From Providencia sp. R33 (lineage in GTDB: Bacteria; Pseudomonadota; Gammaproteobacteria; Enterobacterales; Enterobacteriaceae): a stretch of 64,000 bases of DNA. How positions within the stretch are numbered: the stretch's first letter is position 1; every line of letters begins with the position of its first letter. Made by a program: the position numbers and the translations under genes. Below, in pieces: positions 50,475 to 59,424 of the stretch. The DNA lies in contig NZ_CP072453.1 in NCBI RefSeq assembly GCF_019343475.1, positions 496,001-560,000 of the forward strand. The letters are read 5' to 3'. Under the pieces are notes generated by a model. The model ran no database searches. It was not told where the DNA came from and was given only the letters and a program-made list of their open reading frames with translations.

Positions 50475-53186
50475 ATGTTAACTAAAATTTTGACCAAAGT
50501 ATTTGGTAGCCGTAATGATCGTACTCTGCGTAGATTGCGCAAAGAAGTGGAAAAAATTAACCGTTTAGAGCCTGATTTTGAAAAGTTATCAGACGATGAG
50601 TTAAAAGCTAAAACAGTTGAATTCCGCGAGCGTTTAGCGAAAGGTGAGAGCCTCGAAAGCATTATTCCAGAAGCATTTGCGACCGTGCGCGAAGCCAGCC
50701 GTCGCGTTTTTGGTATGCGTCACTTTGATGTACAGTTAATCGGTGGGATGGTACTGAATGAACGTTGTATCGCAGAAATGCGTACAGGTGAAGGTAAAAC
50801 ATTAACCGCGACATTACCAGCGTATATCAACGCATTAACGGGCAAAGGCGTCCACGTCGTAACGGTGAATGACTACTTAGCAAAACGTGATGCGGAAAAT
50901 AACCGCCCATTATTTGAATTTTTAGGTTTAACTGTTGGTATCAACTTACCGGGTATGGCACCGCCTGCGAAGCGTGAAGCTTACGCCGCAGATATTACTT
51001 ATGGTACTAACAACGAGTTTGGTTTCGACTACTTGCGTGACAACATGGCATTTAGCCCTGAAGAACGTGTGCAGCGTAAACTTCACTATGCATTAGTGGA
51101 TGAGGTCGACTCAATCCTTATCGATGAAGCGCGTACTCCGCTGATCATTTCAGGTCCTGCGGAAGACAGCTCAGAACTTTACCAAAAAGTGGATAAACTC
51201 ATTCCACATCTGCAGCGCCAAGAAAAAGAAGACTCAGATACGTTCCAAGGTGAAGGCCATTTCTCAGTTGATGAAAAATCACGCCAAGTCACCATCACCG
51301 AACGTGGTCTGGTGTTAATTGAAGAGCTTCTGGCGAAAGAAGGCTTAATGGATGAAGGTGAATCGTTATATTCGCCAGCAAATATTATGCTTATGCACCA
51401 CGTAATGGCGGGTTTACGTGCACATGCGCTGTTCACTTTAGATGTTGACTACATTGTTAAAGATGGCCAAATCGTTATTGTTGACGAACATACAGGCCGT
51501 ACAATGGAAGGTCGTCGCTGGTCAGACGGCTTACACCAAGCGGTTGAAGCCAAAGAAGGTGTTGAAATTCAAAATGAAAACCAAACTTTAGCATCGATTA
51601 CATTCCAGAATTATTTCCGTCTATATGAAAAACTGGCGGGTATGACGGGTACAGCGGATACTGAAGCATTTGAATTTAGCTCGATTTATAAGTTAGACAC
51701 CATTGTTATCCCAACGAACCGCCCAATGGTGCGTAAAGATTTACCTGACCTCGTTTACATGAACGAAGCAGATAAATTTACGGCAATTATTGAAGATATA
51801 CGTGAAAGAACATCAAATGGTCAGCCAGTACTGGTTGGTACCATTTCTATCGAGAAATCAGAGCTGATTTCGAATGCACTGAAAAAAGCTAAGATTAACC
51901 ATAACGTATTGAATGCGAAATTCCACGCAATGGAAGCCGATATCATCGCAAATGCGGGTCAGGCAGGTGCAGTTACTATCGCAACTAACATGGCAGGCCG
52001 TGGTACGGATATCATGTTAGGAGGAAGCTGGCAGACTGAAGTTGCAGCGTTAGAAGAGCCAACGCAAGAGCAAATTGATGAAATCAAAGCTAATTGGAAA
52101 GTGCGCCATGATGCGGTTTTAGCTGCGGGTGGTCTACATATCATCGGTACTGAGCGCCATGAATCACGCCGTATCGATAACCAGTTACGTGGTCGTGCGG
52201 GTCGTCAAGGGGATGCCGGTTCTTCACGTTTCTACTTATCGATGGAAGATGCTCTGATGCGTATCTTCGCCTCTGACCGTGTTACAGGCATGATGAAAAA
52301 ACTCGGTATGAAACCGGGAGAAGCGATTGAGCACCCATGGGTCACTAAAGCGATTGCTAACGCACAACGTAAAGTTGAAAGCCGTAACTTTGATATTCGT
52401 AAACAATTACTTGAATATGATGATGTTGCGAGTGACCAACGCCGTGCTATTTATACTCAGCGTAATGAATTGCTTGACGGTGGGGATATTAAAGAAACGG
52501 TTGATAGCATTCGTGAAGACGTATTTACCACCACGATGGATGCTTATATTCCACCTCAATCATTAGAGGAAATGTGGGATATAGAAGGTTTACATCAACG
52601 TTTAGTTAATGATTTTGACCTAGATCTGCCAATGAAAGAGTGGCTGGATAAAGAACCTGAGCTGCATGAAGAAACTCTACGTGAACGTATCATGCAAAAA
52701 GCGGTTGAAATCTATGCGCGTAAAGAGGAAATTGTTGGCGCAGAAGCGATGCGTAACTTTGAAAAAGGTGTCATGCTACAAACATTAGATACCTTATGGA
52801 AAGAGCACTTGGCTTCAATGGATTACTTACGCCAAGGTATTCATTTACGTGGCTATGCACAAAAAGATCCTAAGCAAGAATATAAACGTGAATCTTTCAG
52901 CATGTTTGCCAATATGCTTGAAGCCTTGAAATATGAAGTGATCAGTACGTTATCTAAAGTTCAAGTTCGTTTACCTGAAGAAGTTGAAGCGTTAGAGCAG
53001 CAACGTCGTGAAGAAGCAGAACGTTTAGCAAAAAGACAACAACTGAGCCATGAAACGGGCGCTGAGTCTTTAATGACAGAAACTGAAGCGAAAATGGCAA
53101 CAGAAGGCCATAAAATTGGTCGTAATGATCCATGCCCTTGTGGTTCAGGCAAGAAATATAAACAATGCCATGGTCGCTTAAACTAA
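50475..53186 (+). CDS. secA: Preprotein translocase ATPase SecA
   Basis: SecA drives export through SecYEG. The 903-residue protein has Walker A EMRTGEGKTLTATLPAY near 102-118, the DEAD-like VDEVDSILIDEART near 208-221, and the preprotein cross-linking domain. NBD2 includes IATNMAGRGTDIMLGG and QLRGRAGRQGDAGSSRFYLS. The C-terminal zinc finger NDPCPCGSGKKYKQCHG binds SecB. It starts 93 bp after secM, a region that should fold over the secA ribosome site. A terminator follows. Confidence 0.98.
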   Translation: MLTKILTKVFGSRNDRTLRRLRKEVEKINRLEPDFEKLSDDELKAKTVEFRERLAKGESLESIIPEAFATVREASRRVFGMRHFDVQLIGGMVLNERCIAEMRTGEGKTLTATLPAYINALTGKGVHVVTVNDYLAKRDAENNRPLFEFLGLTVGINLPGMAPPAKREAYAADITYGTNNEFGFDYLRDNMAFSPEERVQRKLHYALVDEVDSILIDEARTPLIISGPAEDSSELYQKVDKLIPHLQRQEKEDSDTFQGEGHFSVDEKSRQVTITERGLVLIEELLAKEGLMDEGESLYSPANIMLMHHVMAGLRAHALFTLDVDYIVKDGQIVIVDEHTGRTMEGRRWSDGLHQAVEAKEGVEIQNENQTLASITFQNYFRLYEKLAGMTGTADTEAFEFSSIYKLDTIVIPTNRPMVRKDLPDLVYMNEADKFTAIIEDIRERTSNGQPVLVGTISIEKSELISNALKKAKINHNVLNAKFHAMEADIIANAGQAGAVTIATNMAGRGTDIMLGGSWQTEVAALEEPTQEQIDEIKANWKVRHDAVLAAGGLHIIGTERHESRRIDNQLRGRAGRQGDAGSSRFYLSMEDALMRIFASDRVTGMMKKLGMKPGEAIEHPWVTKAIANAQRKVESRNFDIRKQLLEYDDVASDQRRAIYTQRNELLDGGDIKETVDSIREDVFTTTMDAYIPPQSLEEMWDIEGLHQRLVNDFDLDLPMKEWLDKEPELHEETLRERIMQKAVEIYARKEEIVGAEAMRNFEKGVMLQTLDTLWKEHLASMDYLRQGIHLRGYAQKDPKQEYKRESFSMFANMLEALKYEVISTLSKVQVRLPEEVEALEQQRREEAERLAKRQQLSHETGAESLMTETEAKMATEGHKIGRNDPCPCGSGKKYKQCHGRLN

Positions 53187-53216
53187 TCGATCTTTAATTT
53201 ATATAACTAAATAATA

Positions 53217-53237
53217 GGCGGGGTAACCCGCCTTTTT
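53217..53237 (+). terminator. Intrinsic terminator after secA
   Basis: GGCGGG (53217-53222) pairs with CCCGCC (53227-53232), with a GTAA loop and five T. It lies only 13 bp before mutT, so mutT either depends on readthrough or has a promoter overlapping this hairpin. Confidence 0.85.
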
Positions 53238-53249
53238 GACGAAAAGATT

Positions 53250-53642
53250 ATGGAAAAAAAACATCTGCATATTGCTGCTGGGGTTATTCGTAATTCACAG
53301 CAACACATTTTTATTACTAAACGCCCTGAAGGGACTCACATGGCAGGGTTTTGGGAGTTTCCCGGCGGGAAATTAGAGCAAGGGGAATTACCTGAAGCTG
53401 CATTAATTCGTGAACTTGAGGAAGAAGTTGGGATTATTGTCACTGAGTATGAGCCATTTCACCGCGTAGATCATGAGTTTGACGATAGAATTATTACGCT
53501 TTATTTCTTTATTGTGTCTGCGTGGGATAACGAGCCTTACGGGAAAGAAGGGCAGGATTTTCGTTGGGTCGAGCAAGAAGCACTAGTTGCGGATGAATTT
53601 CCACCTGCAAACCGTATTATTGTTGAGATGCTTACACAGTAA
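53250..53642 (+). CDS. mutT: 8-oxo-dGTP diphosphatase MutT
   Basis: MutT removes oxidised dGTP to prevent A:T to C:G changes. The 130-residue Nudix protein has the Nudix box starting at GGKLEQGE near residue 39 and ending REL-EEEVGI near 62, with the metal-binding Glu cluster. WEFPGGK and the C-terminal RWVEQEALVADEFPPANR are typical. It ends near a strong convergent hairpin. Confidence 0.95.
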   Translation: MEKKHLHIAAGVIRNSQQHIFITKRPEGTHMAGFWEFPGGKLEQGELPEAALIRELEEEVGIIVTEYEPFHRVDHEFDDRIITLYFFIVSAWDNEPYGKEGQDFRWVEQEALVADEFPPANRIIVEMLTQ

Positions 53643-53659
53643 GAATTTTTAATGCGTTG

Positions 53660-53714
53660 AAAATAAAGTGGAAAAGATCCAAATTTAAACAGAGTTTATA
53701 CTTTCCACTTTATA
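53660..53714 (-). terminator. Terminator of the coaE-zapD-yacG group
   Basis: ATAAAGTGGAAA (53664-53675) and TTTCCACTTTAT (53703-53714) form a perfect 12-bp stem with a 27-base loop. On the minus strand it is followed by TTTC. It may also end mutT transcripts from the other side. Confidence 0.65.
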
Positions 53715-53725
53715 AAAACGTTAAG

Positions 53726-53923
53726 TTAGTTATCGGGTTGCTCACTCCAATCATCACTTTCAGAAATGTCGCTCTGGCTTGCAATGCGTTTCTCTTCACT
53801 GGCCCATTCCCCAAGATCAATGAGTTGACAGCGCTTGCTGCAAAAAGGCCTAAAAGGGCTATTCTCATTCCAAATTACAACTTTTTGACAGGTTGGGCAG
53901 TTAACCTCAATTATTTCACTCAT
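53726..53923 (-). CDS. yacG: DNA gyrase inhibitor YacG
   Basis: This 65-residue zinc protein has NCPTCQKVVIWN and PFRPFCSKRCQLIDLGEWASEE, giving four zinc Cys. The acidic tail ends DDWSEQPDN. In E. coli YacG binds GyrB and inhibits gyrase. I start at ATG 53923 (MSEIIEVNCPTC), matching E. coli; a 12-codon extension upstream would run to the edge of zapD. It follows zapD by 16 bp. Confidence 0.95.
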   Translation of the reverse strand: MSEIIEVNCPTCQKVVIWNENSPFRPFCSKRCQLIDLGEWASEEKRIASQSDISESDDWSEQPDN

Positions 53924-53939
53924 AAAACTTTTCTCTACT

Positions 53940-54698
53940 CTAGCAGCAAGATAATTCAAAACGGATCATATCAGGGAGTATACCATTCTCGCTATCGATA
54001 TGCAGGAAACGTAAAGCAAAGCGTGTTTTGTGACCTGAAATTTGTGGGTAAATAAAGTTTTCAGCGGGTAATTTTATGCGCAGTAATTCTTTACCTTCGA
54101 CGCTATCTTGGTAAAAGCCATTATATGATTCTTTGACTTCAAACGTTCCTGCTTGACGAATTAATGACAGAACTGTTTTTAAAGCATCATTAAGTGGGTC
54201 GAGACTTTGTAGCCAACCACTGATAGCTTTATCTCGCACATTTTGTGGAATATTTAACCATAATTGTAATGTAGGTAAATCGAAACTACAGCAACCACCT
54301 GGAATACTGAGTCGTTGGCGAACCATACTAATAATTTTGTCTGTTCTTAAATGGTGGCCAAACCGCGGGGCTGACATTAAATGAGATATTTTGTCTGTTA
54401 AATTAGTGAGTAATGAATTAATTAGCTGTTTGTCTGCATTAGGGTCATTAGCCCAATTTGATAAGCGAGTACGTTGTTTTTCAAGTTCTTTGATAAGGTC
54501 TGAGCGAACTTCACCTCTATCAAGGATTTCAATAAGTTCTGAGACTGAACGAAAAAATGCGATACCAGAAGAGTAGGAGGTAATATTACTGAGCTCATAA
54601 ATTTGAGATAAAAGGGTTTCAAGGCGCAACCAAGAACGGATCTTTTCATTCATTGGATATTCATAAGTGATAAAATTTGTAGCTGCTAGTTCGCCCAT
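53940..54698 (-). CDS. zapD: Z-ring associated protein ZapD
   Basis: ZapD (YacF) cross-links FtsZ filaments by binding the FtsZ C-terminal peptide. The 252-residue protein has YEYPMNEKIRSWLRLETLL near residues 13-31, FFRSVSELIEILDRGEVRSDL, the strongly conserved VRQRLSIPGGCCSFDLPTLQLW near 126-147, YPQISGHKTRFALRFL, and a FELSCC end. It starts 16 bp after coaE and precedes yacG. Confidence 0.95.
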   Translation of the reverse strand: MGELAATNFITYEYPMNEKIRSWLRLETLLSQIYELSNITSYSSGIAFFRSVSELIEILDRGEVRSDLIKELEKQRTRLSNWANDPNADKQLINSLLTNLTDKISHLMSAPRFGHHLRTDKIISMVRQRLSIPGGCCSFDLPTLQLWLNIPQNVRDKAISGWLQSLDPLNDALKTVLSLIRQAGTFEVKESYNGFYQDSVEGKELLRIKLPAENFIYPQISGHKTRFALRFLHIDSENGILPDMIRFELSCC

Positions 54699-54714
54699 TT
54701 TAATTCCTATGTTT

Positions 54715-55311
54715 TTATTTTGCTAATGACAAATATTTGTTGTGAAGATTGGCTACCTTGTCTTGAATACTGCTGTCTTTAGTATGGTTTGTAATAACAT
54801 CATCAGCATAAGATAATCGTTTTTCACGGCTAACCTGTGCTTTTAATATATTGTTGACTTGTTCGAGACTTATATTGTCTCTTTTTATTGTACGTTGAAT
54901 TTGCTCTTCAGGAGTAACATCAACGACTAATACTCTATTTGCTAAGTGAGAAATGTTGTTTTCAATTAATAAAGGAACAACCCATAACACATAAGGATAA
55001 TTGCTTTGGTGGAGCTGTTTTTGTGTCTCTTGTTGAATTAAGGGGTGAAGGAGTGCATTTAGCCATCTTTTTTCATTAGGGTCTGAAAAAATAATTTCTC
55101 GCAAAAGGCCTCTATTGAGCTTGCCATCTAAAGTGATAATTTTTTTGCCAAAATGTGACTTGATAGCATCAATAGCAGGGGTGTTAGGTTCTACAACTTG
55201 ACGAGCTATTATATCAGCATCAACGATGGGGACACCAAATTTGGCAAACTCGTTTGCAATGGTCGTCTTGCCACTTCCAATTCCGCCTGTTAAAGCAACT
55301 ATATAAGGCAT
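54715..55311 (-). CDS. coaE: Dephospho-CoA kinase CoaE
   Basis: CoaE phosphorylates dephospho-CoA in the last step of CoA synthesis. I start at ATG 55311 (MPYIVALTGGIGSGKTTIA, about 198 residues); a GTG five codons upstream is possible. The P-loop is GGIGSGKT near residues 9-16. Further features are PIVDADIIARQVV, LHPLIQQ, and a lid with VPLLIENN. In E. coli guaC lies between coaE and hofC; here only 163 bp separate coaE from the hofC end. Confidence 0.93.
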   Translation of the reverse strand: MPYIVALTGGIGSGKTTIANEFAKFGVPIVDADIIARQVVEPNTPAIDAIKSHFGKKIITLDGKLNRGLLREIIFSDPNEKRWLNALLHPLIQQETQKQLHQSNYPYVLWVVPLLIENNISHLANRVLVVDVTPEEQIQRTIKRDNISLEQVNNILKAQVSREKRLSYADDVITNHTKDSSIQDKVANLHNKYLSLAK

Positions 55312-55474
55312 AAATTTTTCGTTCACTTATAGAAAATAAAAATAGATTACACTGAAATTATCCATTTGTCTCCATTCAAGTTAACATGAATGGAAATAGT
55401 TAAAAATACTTATATAACATGATTCTATATGGTTAGAGTATGTTAATAATAAGAGATAAATATTGGCTGCAAAA

Positions 55475-56662
55475 TTATAATCCAGTGACAACATTCCCTA
55501 AATTAAATATTGGAAGATACATGGAAAGCATAATCATACCAACTAATAGTGAAATAAACACAAGCAGTACAGGTTCTAAGGTTTTTATTTTTTTCTCTAT
55601 GTAGAACATGTATTGTTCTGAATAGTACTTAAATAGATAGCTTGTAAAATAATGAAGCTTACCTGATTCCTCCGCAATTGCTATTAATTGAATAGCTAAA
55701 CTCGGAAATAGAATAGTTTCTTTCATTGCATTTGATAGTGACTCGCCTTTAAGTACAGAAGAGAGAATGTTTTCACAATCCTTTTTGTATTGTTCATTAT
55801 TGATTGTTTTTATTGTACAGTCTAAACATTCAATGAGTGGAAGACCGATTTTATATGTTGATGATACTGTTAAAAAATAAAGGCTTAGGTAATGATAGGA
55901 GATCAAATGCTTAAATATGGGGAATTGTATTAAAACTCTCAGTAAGAGGGAACGATGATTTTTCTTCATTCTTAGAGTTAATATGGAAATAAAAGAAACA
56001 AATAATAAAAAATAGGTAAATTGATTTTTTATAAAGTCAGACAAGTAAAGCATAATTTGTGTTAGTAGAGGTAGCTCTTGTTGAAAACTATCATAAATAT
56101 CTTTAAATTGAGGAATAACATACAAAAACATTATGCACAGTAACATACCTGAAAATAGACAGAGAGTGAGCGGGTAACGTATTGCTTTTTTGAATAATAC
56201 AGATATTTTTTCATTATGCTCTAACATAAAACTAATAGTATTGAAATTTTTGTCATATGTACCTGTTTTCTCTGCAACAATGACAAGGCTAATAACTGTA
56301 CTGCTAAAAATCTGCTGATAATCTTTTAAAAAATCAGAGAAAAGCTCTCCTTTTTCGATGTGCTGAATTAAATTTCTAATAAAGTTATTCCAAAACGGAA
56401 GATGGCAATTTTCTGAAAGTATTTTTAAGCTTTGTATTAGTGTTATTCCTGATGATGTTAAAATACCTAGCTGATGAAAAAAATGTATTTGATAGCTAAT
56501 GCAAGCACGATTCAAATTAAAAATTGCTTTGATCTTGATTTTTAATGGAATGAGATTATTTTCACTAATAATAATAAAAGCGCTTTTCTTACTTTTGGCC
56601 AATAAAGTATCTTCAATGATCTGGTTGTGAGTATTGAGTGCAACATAGGAATAAATGAACAT
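55475..56662 (-). CDS. hofC: Type IV pilus inner-membrane platform protein HofC (PilC/GspF family)
   Basis: HofC is the membrane platform of the type IV (competence-type) pilus. I start at ATG 56662 (MFIYSYVALNTHNQIIEDT, 395 residues), 1 bp after the hofB stop; the longer frame would lie inside hofB. The two T2SSF domains are visible: FFHQLGILTSSGITLIQSLKIL near residues 68-89 and a second HYLSLYFLTVSSTYKIGLPLIECL. Three strong TM segments lie between and after them, the last near the C-terminus (VLLVFISLLVGMIMLSMYLP). The gene is very AT-rich, unlike the dcw genes. Confidence 0.9.
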   Translation of the reverse strand: MFIYSYVALNTHNQIIEDTLLAKSKKSAFIIISENNLIPLKIKIKAIFNLNRACISYQIHFFHQLGILTSSGITLIQSLKILSENCHLPFWNNFIRNLIQHIEKGELFSDFLKDYQQIFSSTVISLVIVAEKTGTYDKNFNTISFMLEHNEKISVLFKKAIRYPLTLCLFSGMLLCIMFLYVIPQFKDIYDSFQQELPLLTQIMLYLSDFIKNQFTYFLLFVSFISILTLRMKKNHRSLLLRVLIQFPIFKHLISYHYLSLYFLTVSSTYKIGLPLIECLDCTIKTINNEQYKKDCENILSSVLKGESLSNAMKETILFPSLAIQLIAIAEESGKLHYFTSYLFKYYSEQYMFYIEKKIKTLEPVLLVFISLLVGMIMLSMYLPIFNLGNVVTGL

Positions 56663-56663
56663 T

Positions 56664-58058
56664 TTAGACCCCCTCATTGCCAACAATAGCGTAAATTTCT
56701 TGTAACGTTGTATTGCCTGACTCAACGAGCTTAATACCTGCTTGAAAAAGGCGTTCAAAGCTTACGGTATTGTTATCTTGCCGCTGTAAATCTTGAAGTA
56801 TTTGCTGGTCAATATATTCATAAACAGCTGTTCTTCCCATAAAGCCAGAAAAGCAGTGTTCACATCCTTTAGACTTCCATTCATTAATCGTTAATACTTT
56901 ATTTAACTCGGTTTGTGATGGCGTAGATATTTTGCATTTAGGACATAACTTGCGCACCAATCTTTGAGCTATCACCATTTTCAAGCAAGACAATAGCTGC
57001 TTTTTTTCTACACCAAGCTGCGCCATACGTTCTATGGCGCTTACAGTACAATTGGTGTGGAGTGTAGATAAAACTAAATGACCTGTTTGCGCTGCGCGAG
57101 TAGCTATTTGAGCTGTTTCTTCATCCCTTATTTCACCGATCATAATAATATCAGGGTCTTGGCGTAATAGTGCTCTAAGAATAAAAGCAAAACTAAGTTC
57201 AGATTTTTCATGAACCTGAATTTGATTGATCCCTTGTAAAGGAATTTCAATAGGGTCTTCTATAGTTGAAATATTTCGAGATGATTGATTTAAGAATTCT
57301 AATGCACTATATAAAGTCACCGTTTTGCCACTTCCAGTAGGGCCTGTCACTAGAATTAGGCCTTGAGGTTGTTTCAAGTATCTTTTTAATGAGTCAAGAA
57401 GGGAAGAGCACATCCCTATGTGCTCTAATGAATATTTTAATTGAGTATTAAGAATTCTTAATACGAGTTTTTCACCATACAAGGTGGGGATACTAGAAAG
57501 GCGTATACTGTAATTCTGCCCATCAAAATACCAATTCATTTGTCCATCTTGTGGGCGTCTTTTTTCCGCAATATTCATTTTGGAAAGTATTTTTAACCGC
57601 GCAATAATTTCATTGTGAATTTCATATGGGGCAGAGGGAAGAAAGTAAAGTTTCCCATCAACACGTATCCTAATCTTTAAACCTTGCTTGGATGGCTCAA
57701 GGTGAATATCTGATGAGCGCTTGTGAATCGCGGTTTTAAGTAAATTTTCAACAAAATCAACAGCAGGGGACGTTACGTCTAATGCATCTGTCTCTTTAGG
57801 TTGATAAGGCACAGCCTCCTCTTTGATTTGGTGTATTGCACTATTGAAGTAATGGTCAATTTTTTCTTTAGGCCAGATGTCATAGCAAACAGGGACACTA
57901 GCAATAAACTTTAGAGTCGCCATAAGGTTATCATCAGGTTTTTTAACCGTGGCAATAGATAATCGTTTATGATTATAATCTACGATAATAATATAGTGTT
58001 TATCGCATAGTTTTTTTAGTTCTTTATAGATAAATTGGTTATCTTTTATTGTATTCAT
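56664..58058 (-). CDS. hofB: Type IV pilus assembly ATPase HofB (PilB/GspE family)
   Basis: HofB is the hexameric ATPase that extends the pilus. The 464-residue protein has HKRSSDIHLEPSKQGLKIRIRVDG near 113-136, Walker A LVTGPTGSGKTVTLYSALE near 237-255, the Asp box DPIEIPLQGI, Walker B RALLRQDPDIIMIGEIRDEETA, and a His box TGHLVLSTLHTN. A tetra-Cys zinc site is partly visible (LCPKCK, then GCEHC). It follows ppdD by 12 bp and precedes hofC by 1 bp, making a three-gene operon. Confidence 0.94.
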   Translation of the reverse strand: MNTIKDNQFIYKELKKLCDKHYIIIVDYNHKRLSIATVKKPDDNLMATLKFIASVPVCYDIWPKEKIDHYFNSAIHQIKEEAVPYQPKETDALDVTSPAVDFVENLLKTAIHKRSSDIHLEPSKQGLKIRIRVDGKLYFLPSAPYEIHNEIIARLKILSKMNIAEKRRPQDGQMNWYFDGQNYSIRLSSIPTLYGEKLVLRILNTQLKYSLEHIGMCSSLLDSLKRYLKQPQGLILVTGPTGSGKTVTLYSALEFLNQSSRNISTIEDPIEIPLQGINQIQVHEKSELSFAFILRALLRQDPDIIMIGEIRDEETAQIATRAAQTGHLVLSTLHTNCTVSAIERMAQLGVEKKQLLSCLKMVIAQRLVRKLCPKCKISTPSQTELNKVLTINEWKSKGCEHCFSGFMGRTAVYEYIDQQILQDLQRQDNNTVSFERLFQAGIKLVESGNTTLQEIYAIVGNEGV

Positions 58059-58070
58059 AATTACCCCTAA

Positions 58071-58496
58071 TTAAAAATTTAATGTTTTTTCACATAAAGA
58101 TTTTAAGTTGGCATTGTTTTTTATTTCGCAAACCACATTCCATTTAAACTGGGTGTTATTTGCTGGGGCAATAGGTGTTAGCGTTATATTAAGGTCTGAT
58201 AAAGTTTTATCTCCACTAAGTTTCACAACACCTGATTTTACCTCTATAGTCTTGATGTGTTTTCCTGAAACATTATTTGGAATGTTATCGTTGCCACTAT
58301 CACATTGAGACAGGCTACCGAAATTAAAATGGCATATCTCAATGCTATTTTTGTAAGGTAAAATAGTTTGAAGAACATCAGTCATGGCAGCCTTTTGCAT
58401 ATAACTTTGATAACCAGGAATAGCAATCACACCAAGTATAGATATGATAGCAATGACAACCATTATTTCGATAAGCGAAAATCCTTGTTGACGCAT
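58071..58496 (-). CDS. ppdD: Type IV major prepilin PpdD (PilA-like)
   Basis: This 141-residue prepilin has the class III leader MRQQG followed by FSLIEIMVVIAIISILGVIAIPGYQ. Peptidase cleavage is expected after Gly5, with Phe at +1 and Glu at +5. Two Cys pairs lie in the C-terminal domain (ICHFNFGSLSQC, VCEIKNNANLKSLC), the last forming a typical D-region disulfide. It is the pilus subunit for the hofB-hofC machine. A candidate CRP-S site lies 129-144 bp before the start. Confidence 0.92.
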   Translation of the reverse strand: MRQQGFSLIEIMVVIAIISILGVIAIPGYQSYMQKAAMTDVLQTILPYKNSIEICHFNFGSLSQCDSGNDNIPNNVSGKHIKTIEVKSGVVKLSGDKTLSDLNITLTPIAPANNTQFKWNVVCEIKNNANLKSLCEKTLNF

Positions 58497-58624
58497 AATA
58501 AAACCTCCGTTGTTAAGTGAGGTTCTATCATAAAGCGTTTTTTCTATCGATTTTATTCAATGTAAATGATATTGCGAAGCGCTTTGTAGATAAATAAATA
58601 AACTAGTGGTTAATTGCGTTTTTT

Positions 58625-58640
58625 TTCGAGCTGCTTCGCA
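58625..58640. promoter_or_regulatory. Candidate CRP-S (Sxy-dependent) site upstream of ppdD
   Basis: TTCGA-GCTGCT-TCGCA fits the CRP-S core TGCGA-N6-TCGCA with one mismatch, flanked by six T before and AAAA after. In E. coli and Haemophilus, such sites put pilus and competence genes under CRP plus Sxy. A second, degenerate half-site TGCGA lies at 58573-58577. Confidence 0.5.
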
Positions 58641-58782
58641 AAATATTATTTATCTGTAATTTTTATTTGTATTTAAATTCTAATTAAATGAAAATAAATG
58701 GGTGGTTAAATAGAGGTTTAAATAGATGTATTAGCAATTAATTTTTAATTATTTATTAATTGCTAATAATATTAAGTGAATT

Positions 58783-59331
58783 TTAAAGTAGACTTTTATA
58801 CTGTTGCCAATCAAAAAATGGACCAGGATCAGTTTTACGCAAGGGCGCTATATTGCTATGGCCTGTAATATTATGGGCAATCAACGGATATTGAGTTATA
58901 AGTTGTTGCGTTAAAATTGCGAGGGATTGGTATTGTGATTCAGTAAATGGCTCAAAATCAGTGCCTTCTAGCTCAATACCAATTGAAAAATCATTGCATT
59001 TTTCTTTTCCTTGGTAGCTTGACTGTCCTGCGTGCCAAGCACGTAAATGAAAAGGAACATATTGAATGATAGAGCCATCACGGCGGATTAAACAATGGGC
59101 AGAAACGCGAAGATGTTTTATCTCATCAAAAAAAGGGTGTTCTTGAGGGTTTAAGGTCCCTGTAAATAATTGGTTGATATAAGGCCCGCCAAATTGGCCA
59201 GGGGGAAGGCTAATATTGTGGATAACCAGCAATGAGGGGGTAACCCCATCAGGCCGTTGATCATGATGTGGTGAGGGGATATGAGTCACATTATTTAACC
59301 AACCATCATGTATTTTCATCTCGTTATCCAT
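58783..59331 (-). CDS. ampD: 1,6-anhydro-MurNAc-L-alanine amidase AmpD
   Basis: AmpD cleaves anhydro-muropeptides in the cytoplasm during cell wall recycling; its loss raises AmpC beta-lactamase in species with ampR-ampC. The 182-residue zinc amidase has LLVIHNISLPPGQFGGPYI with the first zinc His, LRVSAHCLIRRDGSIIQYVPF, CNDFSIGIELEGTDFEPF, and ITGHSNIAPLRKTDPGPFFDW with the His and Asp ligands. The start may be ATG 59331 or ATG 59319. No ampE follows it. Confidence 0.95.
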   Translation of the reverse strand: MDNEMKIHDGWLNNVTHIPSPHHDQRPDGVTPSLLVIHNISLPPGQFGGPYINQLFTGTLNPQEHPFFDEIKHLRVSAHCLIRRDGSIIQYVPFHLRAWHAGQSSYQGKEKCNDFSIGIELEGTDFEPFTESQYQSLAILTQQLITQYPLIAHNITGHSNIAPLRKTDPGPFFDWQQYKSLL

Positions 59332-59424
59332 AGTATTCTGTTTTCTTTTTGTCAGGGCTCGTTATCTTTGGATAGAAAGATTAGCATAGATACAATAAGG
59401 CGAGAGCATATTTTGGAGTAAGAA

